Below, piece by piece: positions 51,001 to 63,000 of a stretch of DNA of 64,000 nucleotides. The position numbers and the translations under genes are program-made. Origin of the DNA: Antedon mediterranea (lineage: Eukaryota > Echinodermata > Crinoidea > Comatulida > Antedonidae); assembly GCF_964355755.1 (NCBI RefSeq), contig NC_092676.1, positions 4,260,288 to 4,324,287 of the forward strand, read 5' to 3'. The number at the start of each line of letters is the position of its first letter. Position 1 is the first letter of the stretch. Under the pieces are notes generated by a model. That model had not been told where the DNA came from. It did no database searches and saw only the letters and a list, made by a program, of their open reading frames with translations.

Positions 51001-54000
51001 TTGTATCCTACTATAGTAGGCCTATTAACTGTTATATTAGGGGTATAGGGGTGCAACCTGTCACGGGGTACATAATATTGTAGACACCGAGGTTATAGGC
51101 CTACCTAAGCCTACTAGAGTGATTACCGTACTGTTATATTGTACCCTGTCACGAGGGTACAGACATTTGTCACAATATTGGGAATATTAACTCGTCAATT
51201 GCCGTGTATTAGATTATGTCATTCACATGGTTACAGATTAGTTTTTACGGTGCGTTTTTTATATTGTCTATCGTAGGCCTAAAGAATTAGCCACAATTCA
51301 TGATTTATAGTAGGCCTATAATAATGTATTACAGGATGTGAGAAAACTGTTCAATTTTATATTCTTAAGTTGGTCTATTTCGTAGGGAGGCGTGGATCAT
51401 TATTTTAAAAGAGTTACTATAAATGTATCTCCACAATCGGTCGCTATTGGCCAGGCTAGCCAGCCTAGTTCACATCACAGCTATATAAGCAGCTACAGCA
51501 GGCTCGGCTGTTTCGATTCAGAGATATCGGACTTCCGCGTCAGAGGCCTAGGTTATTTTCTCGATAAACAATCATTGCATGGTACATTTATGGATAATGT
51601 AGGTACATGAACAGTAGTATTTTTGTTATTATTACTGTACTAAAGACCTATAGGCTACATAAGTTGTGCGGGAGCGGTAGACATCTAAATATAAAATGTT
51701 ACTTAACATTACGTACGAGCGAGAGGGGATACTAAAAATTATGGGCGGATACAGTATGCTAATTATGTTGTGACGTTATTTGTAATTCAATAGGGGGTGC
51801 ACTCTGTTACGGGGGTACCTAAAATTTTAGAACAACGGCAGCCACCGCGTGGATGTGAAAAAACTGTTCGGGAAGTCAGGGTCACAACGCTAAAAACAGC
51901 ATTACGATTCTTAGATAGATAGGCCTACTGATACTTATTAATATCATTATAATTATTTTAACGCGTGGCGTAGTCATATTTTAATTATTAATTCATGTAT
52001 GGCATAGGCCAAGTTTCATCCATCGCTCTCTCGCTCGCGCAACGACTATCTAGGCTACAGTAAATCCCTATAACACTCCGACTCTCCGTGGTGTGGCACT
52101 ATTAATTATTAGTGCAAGCTATAATTCACTTCCCAGAGCTCTGGACATGCGCAATAGCGTGTCGGATTCCCTAATGATGGGCAGTTGAGTTCCGGTGCCG
52201 GAATCCTAACCACGGCGAATATAATATGTTTTTATTTCACCTGTATCGAATTATAAGAATTTATTTTCATCTTTAAAATACTCATTGTTATCACACCACC
52301 AGTATTCATCATTATCGTAGTGTTCTACTATGTAATTGTAATATAGAAATACATGAATTACTGAATTGTATTATTTACTGCTTGTGTTTTTTTTATACAA
52401 AACCATTATAGTCGGATGCCCAACATATTGCACATGTAATGTCTGGACGTGTGAAGATGATTGTTATAATCTCACTACATGTACTGGATGGAATACAAAT
52501 ATACATACAGAGCTTGTTGACTACAATGTGTATGATCCAATAACAACATTGTAAGTAGAACATTTTTTATCGATATTTTGAAATCTAACTAAATTTATGT
52601 CATACTGTGAGCAAAATCTACAATTTATATTTCTTTGATAATAGGTTCATGCTATTTATACAGCAGGATCATGATAATATTTAACAGAGGGGGAGTGGGT
52701 GGATTTTGTTAATGTGGAACTACTGGTCTTGTGCCGGTCTACAGTATATTTAGGTCGTTTCAGTCAGTTTACGGGCTCATCAGTATTCTGGTCAATTTCC
52801 GTATACGACATTTTACGTAAGAATGTGATAGTAGACTAAAAATTAAAATTATTTATCCACCATGATTGAACTATTTATTTTTGTAAGATCTAAGAATTGA
52901 AACTGAATCTGTATTACATATTAGATAATACATTTATTATAATATGGTTGCTATCAAACAATTACATTTGGTGAAGACATTTTATTTTAAGAAAATAAGT
53001 TATTAAATTATATTTATATTTATAATAATATACCACATTTTAATAAAAAATGACAAAATGTTAATAAGTAGGCCTAATCATGGATTAATAATATGTACCT
53101 TTTGATTCCATGATTATTTACAGTAAACCCAATTTTAAAATCAACATTTTTAAAATTTATCAACCATGATTGAACTATTTATTTTTGTAAGATCTAAGCA
53201 TTGAAACTGAATCTGAATTACATATAGATAATACATTTATTATATGGTTGCTATCAAACAATTTTAATTAGTTGTAGACATTTTATTTTTTAATAAAATA
53301 TACATTTTTATTTTAACATAGTATATTTTGTAAATCACTAAAGTACATACAATAGAGTACATGCAGTATAACTACTGTATAATGTACAGGAATATAGACA
53401 TTTCAACATTTGAGGTGACAGAAAAACTAAAATAATTTAAAAACAGCTTGGATATTGTGATTTACTTATACTGTGGATTCATTTTACTTTTAAGGATTTT
53501 CCCCACTGAACAAATAAGTACATTGCAAGCCAATGCATTTGCTGGTTTGACAGCATTGGAAACACTGTAAGTGTATTGCTTATGTTTGCTTACTTTTACC
53601 AATTTGGTTTTAGATTAGAAATTAAACTAAAAATTATTTTACATTGTTGGTTAAACAATGATAATTGATTAATATTATTGTATAATTTTACAATTTGTGA
53701 TCTTATAAAAATATCTTTATAAATCACTAGTTTTTAGTTTATCCACCATGAATGAACTTTATTTTTTCTGTAATATATATAATATAGGCTTAATATATAT
53801 TAATTCAATATATTCACAATATAAATATCATTATAATGAATGTTACTAAATAATAATATTTGTTTATTTATTAATTTTGTCTTATAAGAATAAAAATTAT
53901 TAAAATTTATATATATATTGTATATTTGTATACATTAAAATGTTGATACAATACAATGCATTGTATTTGTAGGATCAATTATAATAATGGACTAATATGT

Positions 54001-57000
54001 AACTTATGATTTCATGATTATTTACAGTAAAACAAATTTAAAAAGCAACAATTTTTTAATTTATGCACCATGATTGAACTATTTACTTTTGTAAGATATA
54101 ACAATAGAAATTAAATCTGTATACATATTAGATACTACATTTGTTATATGGTTGCTAACAAACAATTTGAAATTCGTGTAGAAATTTTCTTTTAGGAAAA
54201 TAAGTTATTAAAATATATTTATCACATTTTTATTTTAACTTAGTATATTTTGACATATAAGACATGCAGTATAACTACTGTATAATGTACAGGAATGTAG
54301 AAATTTCAACATTTAATTTAGAAACAGCTTGTGATTTACTTGTACTGTGCATTCTTTTTACTTTTAAGGAATTTGAACAATAACCAAATAAGTACATTAC
54401 CAGCCAATGCATTTGCTGGTTTGACAGCATTGGAAACACTGTAAGTGGTGTATTGCTTATGTTTGCTTACTTTTACCAATTTGGTTTTAATTTAGAAAAT
54501 AAACTAAAAATTATTTTACATTGTTGGTTAAACAATGATAATTGATTAATATTATTGTATAATTTTACAATTTGTGATCTTATAAAAATATTTTTATAAA
54601 TCACTAGTTTTTAGTTCATCCACCATGAATGTTTATGTAGTGAGTTTGTTTTATGAGAATAAAAATTATTAAAATATAAATATATTTTATATTTTGACAT
54701 TAAGATGTTGATACAATACAGTGCATGTATTGTAGGATCAATTGTAATAATGGACTAATATGTACCTTATGATTTCATGATTATACAGTCAAACAAATTT
54801 TAAAATCAACATTTTTAAAATTTATCCACCATGATTGAACTATTTATTTTTTAGATTACCGGGTGTCACGAAACCTAAGACCACGAAAGCTAAGACCTCC
54901 TAAGACCTAAGATCACGAAAGCTAAGACCCAAGACCTAAGATTACAAATATTTATCTTTCGCACCTGCCTTGTATTTTAACTCCCAACATTTATTCTGAA
55001 TACCACACCTTAGAATTGGCACTTTCATGAAAAATAATCACATAAAAAGTAACAAATACATTTTTAAATTGATGATTTTACAGACGTTTTTCTCGCACAC
55101 AAAATGACTAGCCTACACTAGTAGGCCTACCCCATGTTCAATGTTTTTGTTTATATGGAATGTCAAAAGAGCAAAAATTATATAGAGGGCTGAAAACTCT
55201 GTGGAGTCCATCTACAGTGTGGATGGAACAATGTAAAATTAAAATTGTAATGATAATAGTATAATCATGCAAGTACGAAGAAATAAATATTGGCAAATAA
55301 ATTTTAACTTAAAAATCATGATAAGTTTTTTTGTTTCGTTTTCTTTCTGTTTTATACTTGTACTATTATTGTTGCTCTTTTGGCGCTCCATAGAAACAAA
55401 AACATTGAGCATGTGGAGCTCGAGGAGTTACATTACAGTATACAAAGAAACACGTCTGTAAAATCATCAATTTAAAGGATTTATTTATTTGTTATTATGT
55501 GTTTCTCCTTCTGAAAGTACTTATAAGTCCTAATTTTAAAGTGTGGTATTCAGGATAAAGTTAGTCAACAAATTTGAAGTCAAAATACAAGAAAGGCAGG
55601 TGCGTAAGAAAAACATCCTCTGAACCAACACATTGGAGTAAATATATACCAACAAACAACCCGTCAAGTTTGTTTGTTGTAAAGAAAAAATATACATTTA
55701 CTCAACGGGTGAAAATAATGTGAGTTTATCTATGTTTTGCGGTAGTATTAAATTATATTTATGGTAATAAATGAAACCTACTGTGTTTAAAATTATGTAT
55801 GGATAAACAAGTATTGTTTTTAAGCTGTAGTATACCTTAGAATTTGTAATCTTAAGTCTTGGGTCTTAGCTTTCGTGATCTTAGGTCTTAGGGGCTCTTA
55901 GCTTTCGTGGTCTTAGGTTTCGTGACACCCTTAGATTACCAATTGAAACTGAATCTGTATACATATAGATAATACATTTATTATATGGTTGCTAACAAAC
56001 AATTTTAATTTGATGTAGACATTTTATTTTTATAAAATAAGTTATTAAAATATACATTTTTATTTTAACATAGTATATTTTGACATAACTAAAGTACATA
56101 ACTACTGTATAATGTACAGGAATGTAGACATTTCAACATTTGAGGTGACAGAAAAACTAAAATAATTTAAAAACAGCTTGGATATTGTGATTTACTTATA
56201 CTGTGGATTCATTTTACTTTTAAGGTATTTGGACAGGAACCAAATAAGTACATTACCAGCCAATGCATTTGCTGGTTTGACAGAATTGGAAAGACTGTGT
56301 ATTGCTTATGTTTGCTTACTTTTACAAATTTGGTTTTAATTTAGAAATTAAACTAAAAATTATTTTACATTGTTGGTTAAAAAATGATAATGGATTAATA
56401 TTATTATATAATTTCACAATTTGTGATCTTTTAAAAAATATCTTTAAAAATCAATAGTTTTTTGCTCATCCAACATGAACATATTTTTTTTGGAATAATA
56501 TTATAATAATTCAAAATAAATTTTTATTGTAAATTCCACAATATAAATATTATTATAACAAATGTTAATAAATAATTAGTATTTGTTTATGTAGTGATTT
56601 TGTTTGATTTTTGAGAATAAAAATTATTAAAATTTAAATATATATTTTGACATTAAAATGTTGATACAATACAGTGCATGTATTGTAGGATCAATTGTAA
56701 TAACGGACTAATAATATGTACCTTATGATTCCATGATTATTTACAGTCAGTCAGTCAGTCAGTCAGTTTAGCTGTATCATCCCCTGTCGGATGTAGCCCT
56801 CCTCATGCTTCTGCCAATCCCGTCTGTTCTGTGCTGTCCTCGCCCACGTGATACCTGCATACTTTGTGATGTCGTCCCTCCATCGCCGTTTCTGGCTTCC
56901 CCTTTTTCTTGTGCCGGTTCTTGGTTGCCATCTGTCATACGTTTTGTCCACCTGTTGTCATCCCTTCTTGCCAGGTGTCCCGCCCAACGCCATTTTGCTT

Positions 57001-60000
57001 CTTTTATTTTGTTCATTATATCTTTGACTTTAGTCAATTTCCTTATTACTGTGTTTCTGATTTTATCCCTATTTGTCACTCCGAGCATCTGCCTTTCCAT
57101 AGCTCTTTGTGCAGTGGTTAGTTTTTGTTCCAAAAATGTTTGTTGTTGTCCATGTTTCACAACCATAAGTCATTGTAGGGAGTACACACTGGGTGAAAAC
57201 TCTTCTCCTGTGAACTATTGGGATTTTCTTGTCGCAAAGGATTTCTCTATATCTGCCAAAGCAGCTCCATCCCGCCTTAATTCTTATGAGAATTTCGTCT
57301 CTTGTGTTGTCAGCCATTTTCACTGTTTGGCCCAGGTACTTGTAGCTATCAACTTGTTCGATCCTATCATTTTCAATTTCTATGGACTCATTGTTATGAA
57401 AGTTTGTCATGAACTTTGTCTTTCCTTTGTGTATTTTCAAACCAATCTTCTTGCTCTCTCTGTTCAGATCATTTAACTGTTCCTCCATGTCTTTGACTGT
57501 TTTGGTTGTCAAAGCAACGTCATCTGCAAATCTAAGGTCAGTTAAACTCTCTCCATCAATGTTGACGCCATGTCTTTCCAGGTTTAAATGTTTGAAAATT
57601 TCTTCCTCTATGGTTGTAGTGAATATTTTTGGTGATATTGTGTCCCCTTGTCTGACACCTCTGTTTATGTGGATGAGTTTAGATACATCTTTGTCAAGGT
57701 GTATTGTTGCAGTGGCATCTGTATAAATGTCTTCAATTATCTGAACATAGCCTTCATTTACTACAGTTTTCCTCAGGGCTCTAAACAGATCAGCATGTTC
57801 TACTGAGTCAAATGCCTTCTCGTAGTCTATGAACCCTACGCATAGATGCAGTTGGTATTCATTTGACTTCTCTATTAATTGGTTTAAAGAATGTAGATGG
57901 TCTGTTGTTGAGAATCCCTGCCTGAATCCAGCCTGCTCTCTTGGTTGGTTTTCATCGAGGATTTGTTTTAGTCTGTTTTGAATTATCCTTGTGAATATCT
58001 TGTATGCATGTGATAAAAGACTGATTGGTCTATAATTCTTGATATCGGCTTTGTCTCCCTTCTTGTGTAATATTATGATTTTTGCCTCTTTCCATTTTAC
58101 TGGTATTCTCTTTTCTCTCAAGATATGATTGCACAGCATAACTTGATAGTGGCAAACACACTATTTAAGAAAAATAAGAATAAATATTGGACCTGGGAGA
58201 GCCCAAATGGAAGAACAAGAAATCAAATAGACTTTATTTTAACCAGCCAACGGGGAATTGTAGAGGACTGCAGTGTAATAACAAATGTAGACATTGGTAG
58301 CGACCACAGGATGGTCAGAGCAAAAATACATCTGAAAAGGAAGCTTGAAAGACTAAAGATCATCAAAAACCAAAAGAAACCAAAACTGAACATATTGAAA
58401 CTGAAAAACAGAAAGGAGGAGTTCCAGTTGGAACTTAAAAATCGATTTGCAAGTCTAGACATTGAAGATGCAGATATAGACACCAAATTTGATCTGATAT
58501 CTTCAACAGTGATTGAGGCAGCTGAAGAAATAGCACCTTTGAACAGAGAGACAAAGCTGACATCTGAGGAGGACAGACTGATTGAGGAGCTTGATATAAA
58601 ACGAAAAGAACTTAGAGAAATTGAAAACAAATCAACATCACAACGAATAGAATATACAGAGTTAGTAAAAACAGTGAGAAAGATGAGAAGAACTAGAAGC
58701 AGAAAAAGGAAGAGAGAGCAAATTGAAACCATCTTGGAAAGTGGTAAAGGACCAAAACAGATCACAAAACTGAACCATAAGAAAACTAGAATTAACCAAA
58801 TGAGGAAGAAAGATGGTAACTTAACCACAGATAGAAAGGAAATCCTAAACATATGCGCAGACTTTTATCAAGAGCTGTACAACTCAACCAAGACAGAAAC
58901 CACAATGGATATCAAGAATAAATCTGTAGATGAAACAGAACTTCCAAAAATAACAGCTAGGGAAGTGGAAAAGGCCATCGAACAGATGAAAGATAATAAA
59001 GTACCAGGCTTAGATGACTTAGCCAGCGATATATTTAAGATAGGAGGGGAGGAGATAAACATTATTAGTTATCCGCTTAGTAGCGGATAACTCCTTGTAA
59101 TCGTCCTGTTACTTTTTTTTTTTTTCTTATTTCTTTCTCCCCCATTTTTGTGTCTCACGTATCTCAAAAACTTGTAAACATAACATTTCATAATTTTGTC
59201 AACATATGGGCATATACGTGAAGTTGTGCACCTCCTATTTTTGAATGACGTCAGAGTTGCGCAACGTGACTTACGCGCGATTTTATGATTTTTTATGATT
59301 GACCATAGATTAAAAACCAAGCGTAATTTTGTTTTGACACTTTGTGAAAATTTAAGTCATATCAAGTGCAAATTTTCTATGGATTAAAAATGGCATGTTT
59401 CACAAGAAGTTACGCGCGCACGCGCATTTAAAATTTCAAAATGCGCAAAATTAATTTCTAATCAACTTTCTACGCTGATCATGACATTTTGAGCTTGTCA
59501 AAAATTCCCACGCGCGCGAAAAAAATTACGCGTAAGGTGCGCACGGAGCATGAAAATCATGTGTTTTTATCTTGAATTGTAATTTTCCAGCCTTTCCTAG
59601 TCATTTTAAAAAAGATTGACATCATTTCAAATTAAAATGACGTCATACGAACACGTTGATTTAGACAATTTGCGTGCGTTTTAGTTGCAAAAGTGACAAA
59701 ATATTGTCAAAATTATGCCTACTTTGAATCTATTATAGCTCCTCAGGATCAACCGTTACCCCAATTTTTTTAATTTAATATGTAAGCAGATATGTTGTAG
59801 ATATGAATTCATGCAGAATCTTTACCCCTCGGATGTTATGACGTCATCGTATGGCCACACGAATGTAAAATATTGGATTTTTGACTGTTTCGTTATTGCT
59901 CATTACATTAAATAGAGCGCATATCGCTTATACGTATTCCATTTCCTCATATATTTTAATACTGTCTAGGTCAATCAACTATCTTTTGCATGAGTAAAAA

Positions 60001-63000
60001 ATATCTTAATTTTTATGACGTCATCATGTCTAAAAATGTAAATAATGCGGTTCACCTATTTTCATCTTTACAGTAAGTTTCAATCTGTTATAGCTCGTCA
60101 GAATAAAAAGTGATAATTATGATTAAAACGTTTTCTGGAAGCTATTGGATTGTAGATACGAATTTATGTAAACATTTTCCCAATCGGATCTTGTGACGTT
60201 ATCATATGGCCAGTTGAATTAAAAAAGTCGTATTTTCATATTTTTCGTCATAGTTCATTATATTTAAAAGAGCGCGCATCAATATTAAACGTATTCAAAT
60301 TTCTTCTACACGTTAATATGTTGTTGCTGAGATAATTTCCTTCCGAAATTGCTATCTTAGTGTTTCATCTTGATACCGTCGCCATGTTACAAATTTGAAT
60401 AAATGGCGGGTCCCGTAATTTCACCTCTTCTACACTGTATGTAACATGTATACAGATTATACTGTTTTCATGTATATACTATATGACACAAAATTGACAG
60501 AATTCAGCACTAACATATCATATTCTTCAGATCAGGTCATAATGCCATAATTTTTTTCTGTGTGCAATATTCTAACGTATGACGTGCACGTGGCGTTTGT
60601 CGTGCGGATAACTAACTCGTCAAAGTGACGAGTTACATGTCTAGTTTACAGTAAAACCACTTTAAAAAGCATATTTTTTAATGTATCAACTATGATTGAA
60701 TTATTTATTTATGTAAGATATAACAATTGAAAGTGAATCTGTATTACATATTAGATAATACATTTATTATATGGTTGCTAACAAAGAATTACATTTGGTG
60801 AAGACATTTTATTTTAAGAAAATAAGTTATTAAATTATATTTACCACATTTTTATAAAAAATGACAAAATGTTTTTAAGTAGGCCTAATCAATATTTCTT
60901 TATGTACTAATTTTGTCTTGAGAATATAAATTATTAAAAAATTGATACATAATAATTAAAAATTAATCTGAAATTGTAAAATTTCACAATATAAATATCA
61001 TCATAATGATTGTTATGCTAAATAATTAGTATTTGTTTATGTAGTGATTTTGTTTTATGATAATACAAATTATTAAAATATAAATATATATTTTATATTT
61101 TGACATCATTAAAATGTTGATACAATACAATGCATGTATTGTAGGATCAATTGTAATAATGGATTAATAATATGTATCAACATTTTTAAAATATATCCAC
61201 CATGATTGAACTATTTATTTTTGTAAGATATAACAAAAATGAATATGTATTACATATTAGATAATACATTTATTATATGGTTGCTAACAAACAATTTGAA
61301 TTTGTTGTAGACATTTTATTTTAATGAAATATAATAAGTTATTAAAATATACATTTTTACTTTAACATAGTATATTTTGACATCACTAAAGTACATACAA
61401 TAGAGTACATGCAGTATAACTACTGTATAATGTACAGGAATGTAGATATTTCAACATTTGAGGTGACAGAAAAATTAAAATAATTTTGAAACAGCTTGGA
61501 TATTGTGATTATACTTATACTGTGCATTCTTTTTACTTTTAAGGTCTTTGGGCAGGAACCAAATAAGTACATTACAAGCCAATGCATTTGCTGGTTTGAC
61601 AGCATTGGAAACACTGTAAGTGTATTGCTTATGTTTGCTTACTTTTACAATTTGGTTTTAATATAGAAATTAAATATAAAATTATTTTACATTGTTGGTT
61701 AAGCAATGATAATGGATTATTATTGTTACTTAATTGTACACTTTGTGATCTAATAAAAATATCTTTATAAATCACTAGTTTTTAGTTCATCCACCATGAA
61801 TGAACTTTATTTTGGTGTAATACATAATAATTCAAAATTAATATTAATTGTAAAATTGTATAATATAAATATCATTATAATGATTGTTATGCTAAATAAT
61901 TAGTATTTGTTTATGTTGTAATTTTGTTTTATGAGAAAAAAATCATCAAAATATAAATACATATTATATATTTTGACATTATTAAAATATTGATACAAAC
62001 AGGTGTGCTTGCATTAATATTATTATATAATTTCACAATTTGTGATCATGTAAAAGATATCTTAAAAATCACTAGTTTTTTGCTCATTCACCATGAATGA
62101 ACTTTTTATAATATATAATTCAAAATAATTGTTATTGTAAATATCACAATATAAATATCATTATAACAAATGTTACTAAATAATTAATATTTGTTTATGT
62201 TGTAAGTTTGTCTTATAAGAAAAAAAATTATTGAAATATAAATATATATTGTGATCATCTTATACAAAATCAATAGTTTTAGTTCATCCACCATGAATGA
62301 ACTTTATTTTTGTGTAATACATATTAATTAAAAATAATAATAATAATTCAAAATCAATCACTATATAAATATCATTATAATAATTACTATTTGTTTATGT
62401 AGTGATTTTGTTTTATGAGAATAAAAATTATTAAATATATATTTTATATTTTGACATTAAAATGTTGATACAATACAGTGCATGTATTGTAAGTTCAATT
62501 GTAATAATGGATTAATATGTACTTTATGATTCAATGATTATTTACAGTAAAACCATTTTAAAAAGCAACAATTTTAAAATGTATCCACCATGATTGAACT
62601 ATTTATTTGTGTAAGATACTAAATATGTATTACATATTAGAAAATACATTTATTGCATGGTTGCTAACAAACAATTTGAATTTGCTGTAAAATTTTCTTT
62701 TGTGAAAATAAGTCATTTAAATATATTTACCACATTTTTATTTTAACATAGTATATTTTGTACATGACTAAAGTACATAAAATAGAGTACATGCAGTATA
62801 ACTACTGTATAATGTACAGGAATGTAGACATTTCAACATTTGAGGTGACAGAAAAACTAAAATAATTTAAAAACAGCTTGGATATTGTGATTTACTTATA
62901 CTGTGCATTCTTTTTACTTTTAAGGTATTTGAACACTAACTTAATAAGTACATTACAAGCCAATGTATTTGCTGGTTTGACAGCATTGGAAACACTGTAA

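Larger units (their letters stand above)
43133..52217. mobile_element. 9.1-kb foldback transposable element
   Basis: Perfect 9-bp direct repeats AATATAATA at 43124-43132 and 52218-52226 abut inverted ends CGCCGTGGTTAGGATTCCGG. The outer inverted homology runs about 80 bases (to GCGCATG), then breaks into patches such as TTCTAAAATTTTAGGTACCC (43520s versus 51810s). Long satellite arms (44262-47040 and 49012-51060) are the same family in opposite orientation, around a unique centre. No frame longer than about 76 codons, so it is non-autonomous. TSD length fits Foldback or Mutator-like elements. Confidence 0.88.
56748..59063. mobile_element. RTE-like LINE, 5' truncated and 5' inverted
   Basis: TSD ATTTACAGT at 56739-56747. 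The right copy is split by the next element (AT at 59064-59065, TTACAGT at 60646-60652). The 3' end (CAGT tail at 56748-56766 on the plus strand) and RT are on the minus strand, while endonuclease C-terminus and RT N-terminus are on the plus strand. The two halves meet head to head at about 58125-58139. This is the arrangement expected from twin priming. Confidence 0.85.

Noticed and set aside
44262-51060. Possible CRISPR-like or clustered spaced repeat
   Set aside because: There are no unique spacers; it is an ordinary tandem satellite in an animal genome.
51392-51610. 72-codon plus frame in the foldback right arm
   Set aside because: No domain, no repeat-family support and no neighbouring exon signals.
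52366-52411. Signal-peptide-like reading [14 protein letters not shown] just before LRRNT
   Set aside because: No ATG, and it coincides with the intron end and splice acceptor.
56805-57476. 223-codon plus-strand frame
   Set aside because: Antisense shadow of the LINE RT C-terminus.
58223-58852. 209-codon minus-strand frame
   Set aside because: Antisense shadow of the LINE endonuclease/RT segment; rich in Ser/Phe from Lys/Glu codons read backwards.
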